Below are positions 31,801 through 38,224 of a stretch of DNA of 42,111 nucleotides, in pieces. Positions within the stretch are counted from its first letter, which is position 1, and each line of letters begins with the position of its first letter. Origin of the DNA: a virus; the IMG/VR virus record IMGVR_UViG_3300020477_000055, positions 1 to 42,111 of that record, one strand, 5' to 3'. Position numbers and translations under genes: made by a program. Below the pieces are notes generated by a model that was not told the DNA's origin, did no database searches, and saw only the letters and a program-made list of their open reading frames with translations.

Positions 31801-34405
31801 GCTCATACTTGTCGTGCATCCTGTTAGCCCAAGACCGCAGGTTAGTTATCCTGTTACCTGCTTCAGAAAGTTTTTCCTGTGCCTCAACTATCCTGGCTGC
31901 CTGAGAAGGCAACTTCATGTTGGAGGTTATCTGATAGCCCAGCTCCCTCATGCGGCGCTGGAACACCTTTGGTGAACCCTTTGGGCTGTTGTAGTAATTC
32001 TCTAAAATCTGCTGCACCTCCTCAGCACTGCGATTCTCAAACAGTTGCCGGGTGTTAACGGGGTCAAGCCACGCACTTGCTGCAAGCCGTTGAGCTCCTT
32101 GTGACTTAGCATCAAGAACAGCCTGCGGCGTTACTGGGATGGCGGGAACCTCTACTGGAGCCGGTAACCCTCTTGGGCCTGGGCCGTCTGAAATGCGGGG
32201 AGTACCATAAGCAGTGCCAGGCTGCGGAATAGGGACATCAGGCCGCACACCTCCGGGGTCAGTTATTGTTCTCAGAGGTGGTGGTGGTATGCGAGGGAAG
32301 TTAGCTTCAGTTATTCTACCTCTTTGAACGGGCTTCAATCCAAGTGCATCTATTTCACCTATTATGCGAGTGGGTACACCCCGAGGCCTTTGCATCGGCT
32401 CGGGCGGAATGTGCACAAACTCAAGCTGTTTCTGTAAATCAGAAAATTTATTCTCCAGCTTCAGTCTAGATTCAGAAGTAGTTGCCTTTGCGTGTTGGTC
32501 AGCAACCATCTGCATCTGGCGGGTAATTCCTGCATTATGCTTGTTTTGTAACTGGAGCCACCCAGTTTCAAAACCCTCCCTGGCCGTTTCCACCCTAAGC
32601 CCAGCAGGACTTTCAGAAATCACCGTGTTTCTCGGTATTGAACTGCGGATAGATTGAATGGTTTCAACAGGCATACCCCTCATGCCAGAAGGTCTGAACC
32701 CGTACAGAACCCACGGAGCAAAGTGAAGCATGGATTTGAGGGCTTCTTCTTTAGGGTTTTCGGATTCCAAAACACCAGGGGCTTGCAGAGCTGCAAGATA
32801 TAATCCGTTGGAAACCGTTTGGCCGCCAAACTTTACCGCATTCCCCCAGTCCTGAATAAACTTCTGCTTGGAAATACCGCGCTTAGTCATTTCCTTGCCA
32901 TGACTTTTCCATGCCATATTCAAGAAATCACCAGTGCGGTTAGTTGCCATCTCAAGGGCAGGAGCCGTCTTTAACCATTGGCTTGCCAGCACCTTATCTA
33001 CCCCCGCGCCAGCAATCTTGGAGACACCAGGAAGTCCGGCACCAATAGCAATGCCCATTGGATTAATAGACCCATCCTCATTGAAACCCATCATGGCGGA
33101 TCCAAGGCCCGCCTGGCCAGCCGTGCTAGTAAGACCGAGAGCATGAGAAGCATGGAATACTGCAGCAAAAGGAAGCATTTCCGCAGTGGCCCCACCAAGC
33201 TCACCAGCAATCTTGGCCCAGGTATCCTGCTCGAAACTCAACTCAGCCAAGTCTCTGTCCATTGGTAGCGGAGCATCTGGATTGCCTGCTGCAACATTCC
33301 TTCTCCAAGCTGCATTGTTCCTGCCCAGCTCCGTCCAGTCCCCTGTTGCAAGAGATACGGCTGCCTCACCATATACTGCAGCAAGTGATTTAGTCCCTTT
33401 ACCTGCTCCGCGTAATGATTTACCAAAAGAACCAAGGGCTTTTCTTTGCATCCCGTACAGCCCTGAACGCCCATAGAATAAACCCTCTGCATACGGCTGC
33501 CCTTCCAGTGCCCCGGGTTTACCGTATAAAGCAGGAGCGAAATTCCTTATACCATCAATTACAGTCTTATGAAGGGGTGTTGCACTTACGCTCCCCCTAC
33601 TAGGTTTATTAGATGGCAAGGCCATCATATCTTTACGCAACTGCTTTAACCTATAGTTGCGCTCCATAATCATAGACTCGTAACCTCTGGCATCAAAGGC
33701 ATCAAAATAAGCCTTACCACCACCATCCATCTCTTGAGCCTTCTTGAGGCGCTCTTCCTCCCTCGCAATCCGGTCATCTAGATTGGCAAGCACATCCATC
33801 TGATATTTTATTACCGCAGACTTGCCCGCTTTTTCAGCATTAGCAGTAATAATTCCGTCAATATCAGGCGGCTCCTCGTCAGGTTTGGTTGGTTGCCGCA
33901 GTAGGGAGCGGCCAAGGGCTTGGCCGGGACCACTACGAAAAGCCTTATTGCCTGCCTTACGAACAGCATTTAACTCCTCAGGTAAGTCCCTTATCACATG
34001 AGGTATTAACTCACGCTCACCGGCTTCCTCCTTAACATCTGACTCAGACCTAAATCTATCACTGAAATCATCCCAAATATAATCCTCATTCCCCTCACCC
34101 ATTGTGATGCGACCAACATCAGTAAAGTCCTCAAGCCGCATATTATCAGCCTCATCCCTCGTAATAGTCCTGCTGCGGGCAGGCATCCCAGGCCGGGGGT
34201 CCTCGCCGGTAGGTAATGGCGGTATAGCGGGAGCATCTATCTCTGAGCCTGCACGAATCTTGCGGCGATATTCCGCAGAGGGTGTGGAAGGGTCAGGGAA
34301 CCACTCAGGGAACTCCTCCTTGAAAGCCTTATCTATGTCCTCATTGGACATGGAACTTGGAAAGCTGTAGCGACCCTTCCCTGGAACGGTGATAATTCTA
34401 TCCAT
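22817..34405 (-). CDS. Giant polyvalent ejection protein (3862 residues)
   Basis: Domains in order: N-terminal segment PGKGRYSFPSSMSNEDID typical of phage ejection proteins; hydrophobic/amphipathic region about 330-560; DdrB-ParB-like domain about 1055-1230; ADP-ribosyltransferase-like (ART-PolyVal) domain about 1468-1630 (FHGSKK, GTYFTGSKEYARSY, YVVFDDS); coiled segment; beta-rich domain about 1770-1870; SF2 helicase about 1920-2400 (GTGSGKT near 1969, DEAH near 2054, QMIGRASR near 2337); RadC/JAB-like domain about 2480-2610 (HNEP) and a possible second copy about 2645-2735; metallopeptidase HEIGH near 2868 with Glu near 2941; LPD38-like domain about 3290-3560. The mix matches the polyvalent-protein concept of Iyer and colleagues: effectors carried in the virion and injected. 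It is the last of three ejection-type genes, 2 bp after the 34408-35808 gene. Confidence 0.88.
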   Translation of the reverse strand: MDRIITVPGKGRYSFPSSMSNEDIDKAFKEEFPEWFPDPSTPSAEYRRKIRAGSEIDAPAIPPLPTGEDPRPGMPARSRTITRDEADNMRLEDFTDVGRITMGEGNEDYIWDDFSDRFRSESDVKEEAGERELIPHVIRDLPEELNAVRKAGNKAFRSGPGQALGRSLLRQPTKPDEEPPDIDGIITANAEKAGKSAVIKYQMDVLANLDDRIAREEERLKKAQEMDGGGKAYFDAFDARGYESMIMERNYRLKQLRKDMMALPSNKPSRGSVSATPLHKTVIDGIRNFAPALYGKPGALEGQPYAEGLFYGRSGLYGMQRKALGSFGKSLRGAGKGTKSLAAVYGEAAVSLATGDWTELGRNNAAWRRNVAAGNPDAPLPMDRDLAELSFEQDTWAKIAGELGGATAEMLPFAAVFHASHALGLTSTAGQAGLGSAMMGFNEDGSINPMGIAIGAGLPGVSKIAGAGVDKVLASQWLKTAPALEMATNRTGDFLNMAWKSHGKEMTKRGISKQKFIQDWGNAVKFGGQTVSNGLYLAALQAPGVLESENPKEEALKSMLHFAPWVLYGFRPSGMRGMPVETIQSIRSSIPRNTVISESPAGLRVETAREGFETGWLQLQNKHNAGITRQMQMVADQHAKATTSESRLKLENKFSDLQKQLEFVHIPPEPMQRPRGVPTRIIGEIDALGLKPVQRGRITEANFPRIPPPPLRTITDPGGVRPDVPIPQPGTAYGTPRISDGPGPRGLPAPVEVPAIPVTPQAVLDAKSQGAQRLAASAWLDPVNTRQLFENRSAEEVQQILENYYNSPKGSPKVFQRRMRELGYQITSNMKLPSQAARIVEAQEKLSEAGNRITNLRSWANRMHDKYELAGETLPGDFMEYELLGEGWDKNFPGVDIPFVTKLSWFTGGREKGLAVLDQYLKGKGITPSEIVEPTPKPEEPSSLEDITRAEADERLVVKVSGLINEAMTDTTEEGSPAYDEITRLKKEFLEEGNMEEDWASIEQQAMERAGEPEPAEVPAEEPLPEEPVEPITPSEKVVVGRPAPLRGLQKGKSMDAQYAWAPKALLNASHGEQFKANEKFAPLKNTRDYSKDKTEQEKVIKTASEFEPLQYNNFGASAEVGPIMVSQGSDGVYRVLGGNARFQAINNLSKEQFSELRRQSDETADMVGLPKSPSSDHLLVRILPPHDVSSKEGIAAANEIIDLLNPSAGQVEGTASMAFNDAALLSPQEVGEIFEAIKDPRDVISELIAMGRIDRNTRVRVTQSMEEATRYARMLTTAKAFGTEHGPFIADWAEASALPLYKGFINSPIEALLTLQQKGYQDITEPFGVLVTRVIERHESKPREGLPKDLAHIYGQRELIADPGYEAAQLMALRMKSLVQYGKAGRPNTDSTIGKWEEFWNKTTIQAAESLDKVDPQEALFDDVNLKFYQNFKDTVIADMGPGELQAEEVQYLPFAKHELPKRDFKGRGIQVFHGSKKDFPEFITSSEHVRNWRKLHKDNLKNFHGWGTYFTGSKEYARSYQGYRGAPFQVKLRASLDEFLVESEPLGSQSEVVKKAFADSGVTDSSISGHDAYLELSAKLAEGKVADYESDRKASELLFARGVMGLTYTGLTRAKNYVVFDDSVIEVKEQGVLEAEEIQYLPSSEGDPQVKRLNELYKRLKQHEENQLKKPTGDRKPVPQKLSDEIYAIEQALGQEFMGFFKQTRLREEELAKRHAEKEELKKRHQAKKKPPAFPITNRQQDFLIEPGAQMGLFEASSAQYLPFEEGELYSTKGEKAADPRALREGAEVELKFGTPGLQDFLDTQGLTEDRVTGIGQVTSYKKSEGKLIADILFEEGGQLRLEWTLDGMPVEAIQPALYVYERGAVKEHERILGPKEAKAEGIQKEIEFGDKRELPPPPNTKMIRARADLVPKLKDVWGHKFLSSWVKEHHPILKPHQADAVVRSLSAMIGPEGEGGHFLNSSGTGSGKTMTQLAIADYMAKYGQEGDYTLILTENRGIMHSAFAKDAELMGIPIYEFGGKPPEKDKKIYIGTYTDVQMMKVKPGEFNTIIMDEAHNIRNMLINTATAKRADRLIKKAKHVMYATASPMDQPHQVYAYRNLLDISVERAMAKMGLEQNAKGQWTPIKGMTWEQIEENIDVVWEDVYAAGRAIKDEVPLNNTEIFYRNVKLTPRDVLTIQKKMELLEEQYLATSNNPTAGGLERLKKNQGRKFLESVKMKYAIDEAKKHIKDGKKVILFAHRVAGESTIGTNEETLAAYEMSLQNEGVKTAKLFGPMTKGKKQAEMAKFQEGVADIVLATPGSGGTGVSLDDVYGDKPRVTIIVTPPYSSLEFVQMIGRASRLTTQSKSEVVVPLTTHPIDRWNIGITLRKLEALKAAVKGDIKKPEKAKAQLEAKQIPYITEEAPVREQRERQKAEERAAFLKASLQSSQSVAAREHLLHLLRPGSPLPGGQLISGIDFEVNKFGVADLLNRRVEGEHEVAALTSLIRNPYVESSHLVGLDNAGNVIISEWGGLGAPHIAPAAKDFLSRALALGVKKLVVVHNEPIGEDLATSSPRDQEVIDAYNDFIPTIGIVHNFTKYKVLNPNGPSEHHQYPKELIDSYLTARGTKQSASLIGKNLSKYSPEIADYVIDANAIAKSISESKYGVGWGNNLAVALLGPHGHLRAVIEMDPALAVTNDGIDYVRRQAAAAGATKAFGVYTAENIADSKHYSGFVNLHQSGVFADIMGYADINQTALQKISQRLPQPTLPNHLLGVPIESWGEFEAQSAEYNPSNESSDEAYTYRMLGPGGKMTKVPVKLGGMENVRPMKMTWLVKLYESVMGKRPKVQHIPSRGGMKIHGYHKGGDIVIDVGMFTDEMRAAQTLAHEIGHWVDFMDDRTMARGNVIGRLKSLHNFMEKRFGNLSDAELREELKELSMYWRPWDPANSPESFKKYRNSSKELYADALSVLFNDPALLQEMAPNFYRGFFEGIDSKPQLSQELIKLWETLDNDYVDAVQGRINDSLEEYAKADEIIKQKAEEARNRRKHWKSWWDHLSFMFNYRHSKFEKKLVEAKDRGYNPSIETDPRVMVEESLWWAENHNTRYLKKSFDVIKELEAEGVSYDVLGKWLELDRIINERSSLANPGGIGPLAAKEQLIALRNRLGPRRSGLIQNWAAPRLHDLFFEVAEMAAQEGVINATTFDRVIKPNRNAYVPFAVMKYLQASMPAGVKRQYGTFEKIANPLTSMLMKAVSMHNFIAVNKAKRTVRDHLLEWHGGDIKKTAVKKYRDPAIKDREANPFWEKPIPDPDFGILTVFENGRPVHYDVDPLIADGFNHETHASLQAMAGFFTETFQKWLYPIFITYNIGFHGSNVVRDFGRTRRTLKLSRREMLGEYLKAMDAGFVRMKGSNEHPLLAEMMGNMAIGPANKRHTQHYDEQGTVGQQLEEYGLINPEPETLMDKLGKYRLMSWMANLGDLFEALPKISTYKYLRRYNKKTPRDAGFTVRNYAGTPHTRRAGAYASIIKAKIPFFNVFKEGMKADYEMASGSYGHTRTHPHKKGHSSPEDKAKKKGWERARTAAGWWWWYVKAHGLLALFQGLSDGGFIGDDAKELYNGVSEYDKTNYLIVPLGQQAGGDYGKKTVYIRIPRDFTAQFVSGLIYKLTRQFGDNPSKLHEALNYTVEQGPSDNPLISVPGKWLEYAQGRNPEDAFRDRPILNRTQEGLRGLEGAKGMATWSLNQMGARDAFNFTKLADDEQDGFIASLALHTPLVNRFLKVSDYGYREQQFNQLSEKQRASLIHREKYGEATKDALRKYYQLQRFGEQGRTPQQEADFEDLSFWYQNDFNNYNTDILSAMELGMKAQAEKLRRHLEKITETQFKQ

Positions 34406-34407
34406 AA

Positions 34408-35808
34408 TTATCTACCCGGTTTCTGCATTCCTTTACCAGGGATATAAACACCATCAAGTCCTTGGTTGCCTAGCGGGCCAATCTTAGAAGGCTGCAACCT
34501 ACCGGCTTCTTCATAAATCTTTTCAATTTCTTTTTCAATTTGCTGAATCCTACCCCTTGCCTTGTTTTGTTCTTCCGTAGTTTCTGCGGCCGCAAGGTTG
34601 CGGCTTGCAGTTTCTAGGTTTTTCTCAAGTCCTTTAACCCTGTAGCCTTGGCTATCAGATAAGGCTCTATATTTATCTGCACGAGTTGAGGCTAAAATAT
34701 TCTTACGCTCATCATGGGCAATACCAATATAAGCTGCTCTTTTATCTGGCTCCTTTACTTCATCAAACAAACCTTTAAGGAATCTGCCATATTGCTCATC
34801 ATTGCCACCAATTCCTGCCATGTAATTATTCTCAACATACGGGTCAGACATGAAATCAGAACGCATCTTTTTGGCTTCATCTACGTTTACTCTTTGAACT
34901 GAACCTTTTGTAGTCCATATAAAGGTAGCCCCTGTTGGGTCTGTAAAGGTTGTCCCAACCTTCGACTCATCATCCGGCTTTAATCCAGCGATTATATTGG
35001 CCGTAGAAGCATCGGTAGCCTGACTCATTCCGGTTCTCCACTGGAAATCCTTTTGAGCTTTTGAACCGAACTCATAATTTGATTCCACAGGAATTGCACC
35101 TGAAGCAATACCAATTGCCTCAGCATCCCTTTGACCCATCTGTAGTTTTGCTTGCGAGGCTAGTCGTGCTGCTTCAATCTGGTCACGGGTAAGCTGTATT
35201 TTCTCGGCTTGCTGGCCACTGGTTATATTAAATTGACTTATACCCTCTATAAACTTTTGAAGGCTCAAGCCGTGCGTTTGCCAGAATTGGTCATTGGCCT
35301 CATCAAATTTCTCCCTATTGAATCCCATTGTTTCAGAGAACTGTTTGGCACTCTGGTCAATTCTCTGCTGCCCCTGGCCTTCCATTACCATCCGATGTCT
35401 TTGAGACTCCTCAAAAACACGGTCCTTTTCTAACTGCGACAACTTAAACTTCATACCCGATATGGCACCCTCCTGCTGGGATGTGCTCATGTCATTAAAC
35501 TTGGATATGGTCTTTGCAAATTCTTCTGTATAATCGGAAGGGAATGAATCTGCCCCACCAGACCCATATTGACCCTTCATTCTAATGTCATCAGCATACT
35601 CCTGAAGTGCTTCAAACTCCTTGGTGTTAAATTCCCTCTTCGCTTGGCCTTCCTTATACTTCTCAATAGCACCGGCAATACCTTCACCCGCAGCCTCTAT
35701 ACCCTTAGCCAAACTCTTTGCCCCTTGCGTATAGAGCCCCATAAGCCCGGGCGGCAGAGCCGTCAGGGTTGGTGAAGCTTTACTACGATATACACCTTGC
35801 ATTGCCAT
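34408..35808 (-). CDS. Internal virion (ejection) protein
   Basis: 466 residues, mainly helical and rich in Gln, Glu, Lys and Ala. The N-terminus (LPPGLMGLYTQGAKSLAKGI, then AAGEGIAGAIEKYKEGQAKR) is typical of podovirus internal core proteins. Long coiled stretches lie at about 170-230 and 400-445. No enzymatic motif, signal peptide or membrane helix is visible. It sits between a second small ejection-type protein and the giant polyvalent protein in the order usual for podovirus ejection genes (T7 gp14-gp15-gp16 or P22 gp7-gp20-gp16 roles). Assignment is from composition and order. Confidence 0.75.
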   Translation of the reverse strand: MAMQGVYRSKASPTLTALPPGLMGLYTQGAKSLAKGIEAAGEGIAGAIEKYKEGQAKREFNTKEFEALQEYADDIRMKGQYGSGGADSFPSDYTEEFAKTISKFNDMSTSQQEGAISGMKFKLSQLEKDRVFEESQRHRMVMEGQGQQRIDQSAKQFSETMGFNREKFDEANDQFWQTHGLSLQKFIEGISQFNITSGQQAEKIQLTRDQIEAARLASQAKLQMGQRDAEAIGIASGAIPVESNYEFGSKAQKDFQWRTGMSQATDASTANIIAGLKPDDESKVGTTFTDPTGATFIWTTKGSVQRVNVDEAKKMRSDFMSDPYVENNYMAGIGGNDEQYGRFLKGLFDEVKEPDKRAAYIGIAHDERKNILASTRADKYRALSDSQGYRVKGLEKNLETASRNLAAAETTEEQNKARGRIQQIEKEIEKIYEEAGRLQPSKIGPLGNQGLDGVYIPGKGMQKPGR

Positions 35809-35825
35809 AATTTAATTCCCTTCCC

Positions 35826-36686
35826 TTAACTTGGCCTAAAGGCAGACCCTCCAATTTTGCCAAGAGCCCCAATACCAGCACCCCACATTGCAGCCTTATT
35901 GGCCGCAGAAGCGGTTCTAGCTGCAAGTTGCCCTTGCCATTGTTGATTATACATTTGCTGAGCATAACCACTCTCAGGGTTAAATAGACCCGGCCCAGCG
36001 CCCTGCACGAGCCCCTGACCACCCTGCATGAATGATTGCCCTTGAGCAGCAACACCACTTCCACGACCTAGAATAGCCATGAACGGGTCAGATGCCTGGG
36101 CCTTACGTTGAGCCCATAACTGTGAAGCAGCCTGCATGTTTGCCCGTCTTTTTGCATCTTGTGTCATGTGTGTAATGTAAGCTTCTGACTGACCGGCTCC
36201 AGGGCTATAGGCTAAACCTCTTGCACCCCATGCCGCACGGGAAGCCTGCTGCACATCACGCCGCTCCCTGTCGCTCAACCGGCCCTCACTCTCAAGGTCG
36301 GATTGAACCTGCCTTGTTAATTCATCACCAAGAGCCTTACTCTTCGGATCCGCTGCCTCAACGGCTGCGGATGCTCTCTGCCCTAAAGCTTCAACATCAG
36401 CAACATCCTGTTCCCTCTGATATCTTAAATTCTGAGCATCAACCTCCCTTAGCACAGGGGCTATGGTGTTTTGGTACTGGCTAAGCATACCGGGCTCGTT
36501 TCCGTCCCCTTGAAGGCCCATCCTGAGAGTTTTTAAGGCTAACCCTGTGTACGCAGGTTGGCCGTACTCTTCACTTGCTTCAGCCTTAAAAAGCTGCGGT
36601 GCGAGTTCTATTTGGGCCTTTAAGGTGTCCTTAGTCTCTTTATAATAATCACGCGGTGGTGGTGCGGCTATTTTTGTGCTTCCCAT
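35826..36686 (-). CDS. Small internal virion (ejection) protein
   Basis: 286 residues, with a helical Gln/Ala/Arg-rich middle (LSDRERRDVQQASRAAWGAR) and a Gly/Gln-rich C-terminal third (GQSFMQGGQGLVQGAGPG, then YAQQMYNQQWQGQLAART) ending in a short hydrophobic segment (AAMWGAGIGALGKIGG) that may insert into membranes. This make-up resembles T7 gp14-like core proteins, which form part of the channel used during DNA ejection. It overlaps the upstream W-rich gene by 38 bp. Confidence 0.74.
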   Translation of the reverse strand: MGSTKIAAPPPRDYYKETKDTLKAQIELAPQLFKAEASEEYGQPAYTGLALKTLRMGLQGDGNEPGMLSQYQNTIAPVLREVDAQNLRYQREQDVADVEALGQRASAAVEAADPKSKALGDELTRQVQSDLESEGRLSDRERRDVQQASRAAWGARGLAYSPGAGQSEAYITHMTQDAKRRANMQAASQLWAQRKAQASDPFMAILGRGSGVAAQGQSFMQGGQGLVQGAGPGLFNPESGYAQQMYNQQWQGQLAARTASAANKAAMWGAGIGALGKIGGSAFRPS

Positions 36687-37020
36687 TTTTATTTACCTTT
36701 CCTTCGAGCGTGTCCCATTCCCAGACATGCCATTTTTCGTTCCCTCTCCTCTGCCATGTTAAATATTTCAGCCTGTAAGGCGTAACCTTGAAAAACCTTT
36801 TCCCTGGCTTCTTTCCAGCTCCAAGCTGAATAACCCAGCAATTCACTTTCCCATTGTCGTAGAGCATTTCTTTGCCGTCCCAAAAAGCTGGACGCGCAAG
36901 AATAAATTCGCTCGGTGAGGACCACACGTACCCATTCTGTATATACAGCCCAAGCAAATACTCGAAAGGAACTTCCGAGTTTTCTTCCTGCCATTTTTTT
37001 GCCTGCTGCCACGGTAACAT
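36649..37020 (-). CDS. W-rich hypothetical protein after glycine-rich fibre
   Basis: 123 residues with eight Trp and many Lys. GYVWSSPSEFILARPAFWDG, then GKVNCWVIQLGAGKKPGKRF, then KVTPYRLKYLTWQRR suggests a compact beta domain. It starts one base after the fibre stop and overlaps the next gene. No family was recognised. Position between a fibre gene and ejection genes suggests an assembly or receptor-binding accessory, without proof. A competing reading in another frame (36689-37012) lacks a comparable pattern. Confidence 0.62.
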   Translation of the reverse strand: MLPWQQAKKWQEENSEVPFEYLLGLYIQNGYVWSSPSEFILARPAFWDGKEMLYDNGKVNCWVIQLGAGKKPGKRFFKVTPYRLKYLTWQRRGNEKWHVWEWDTLEGKVNKNGKHKNSRTTTA

Positions 37021-37021
37021 T

Positions 37022-38212
37022 TTACCACTCGATTATTAATAACCCATCCCCGCCCTCACCGGAAGTGGTTCCATCTCCTCCCCCGCCTCCACCTCCGGGG
37101 AATCCACCCTTGCCGTACAACTCCTCATAACCCGTCCCCTCTGAGCCGCGCGGCGCAGTACCTTTGCCGCCACCAAAAGGAGCATTAGCACCACCGCCGG
37201 TCGTAGCTTGTAATCCGTTTAAAGCTATGTCTCCTGTCGCATAACCTGAAGTGTCTCTTCCCGTATGTGAGTTGCCGGGGTCTTGAGCGGGCCAATTAGT
37301 TCCATTCGCCGTTCCTCCATAACCATTGTAAGGCCTCCACACGCCAGCACTCCCGGTGGAACCTCCACCAGCCGACCATGTGTCATCTCCAACAGTGAAG
37401 GTGGTGTCTACTCCATGCCTGTCTGAGCCAGTTGCGGAGTGAATCCCTCCACGCCCCACCACATAAGCATAATCGGTTCCAGCAACTACTGTTATATTCG
37501 TTTTCCATACAAAAGCACCGCTACCACCACCCTGATTAGACCCTGATGACGTTGCTTCCCCAGCACCACCGCCACCCCACATCTTAATGCTTATTTTTGA
37601 AACCCCATCCGGGACAGTAAAATTACCTGAATTAGAGCTACCCGAAGATGCAGATATAATCTGAATACCATGCCCATCACCAGCAGACCACTCAGGCGCA
37701 GTCGCACCGGAGTTCATGCGGAGGTATTGACTAGCCGTTCCTTTTGCCAGCCTAGCTGGCGCACCGCTACCACCGTAATACAGAACATCACCCTCAGTTC
37801 CGTCCTCAAGTTTAGCCAACGTGACTGAGTTGTCTGCCAGTTTTGCGGTTGTAATTCCATCAGATGCGCCAGTTGAGTCAGCTATCATTGCTGTTTCAAT
37901 TGCGTTGTCAGAAATAGTGAGAGAGCCAGTGTTAGACAATGTTGCGTCACCTGACAATGTGACCGCAGTGGGTGTGTTTGAGGAATTACCTACAATAATA
38001 TTACCCCCAGTAGTGCTTTCCATCTTGGACCACTGTATGCCAGCTCCTGCTTGCACATGGGTGTTAACAATACTGTTACTATTGATACCTAATGAACCAA
38101 TTGCCCCCTGTATATCAACAGTAGGCGAGCCGAGCTGATTCAGTGAGCTTACAGTTATAGCGTCATTTTCCTGAAATACCCGACCTGGTGTGACTGATGC
38201 TGTAATTGCCAT
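37022..38212 (-). CDS. Glycine-rich tail fibre/receptor-binding protein
   Basis: 396 residues. The N-terminal 200 are a Ser/Thr/Asn-rich beta repeat region (SGDATLSNTGSLTISDNAIE, then TAKLADNSVTLAKLEDGT, then YLRMNSGATAPEW), which is common in trimeric phage fibres. The rest is a glycine-rich domain with motifs IKMWGGGGAG, GGGSGAFV and GFPGGGGGGGDG, ending LLIIEW. Such glycine-rich tips resemble the host-recognition adhesins of T-even phages and related fibres. AGGAG precedes the ATG. It lies 12 bp after the tail protein gene. Confidence 0.82.
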   Translation of the reverse strand: MAITASVTPGRVFQENDAITVSSLNQLGSPTVDIQGAIGSLGINSNSIVNTHVQAGAGIQWSKMESTTGGNIIVGNSSNTPTAVTLSGDATLSNTGSLTISDNAIETAMIADSTGASDGITTAKLADNSVTLAKLEDGTEGDVLYYGGSGAPARLAKGTASQYLRMNSGATAPEWSAGDGHGIQIISASSGSSNSGNFTVPDGVSKISIKMWGGGGAGEATSSGSNQGGGSGAFVWKTNITVVAGTDYAYVVGRGGIHSATGSDRHGVDTTFTVGDDTWSAGGGSTGSAGVWRPYNGYGGTANGTNWPAQDPGNSHTGRDTSGYATGDIALNGLQATTGGGANAPFGGGKGTAPRGSEGTGYEELYGKGGFPGGGGGGGDGTTSGEGGDGLLIIEW

Positions 38213-38224
38213 TCTGTTTTTCTC

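Noticed and set aside
36689-37012. An alternative 107-codon frame on the minus strand overlapping the W-rich gene
   Set aside because: It overlaps almost fully with the 36649-37020 frame. That frame starts one base after the fibre stop and has a more protein-like Trp/Lys beta pattern.
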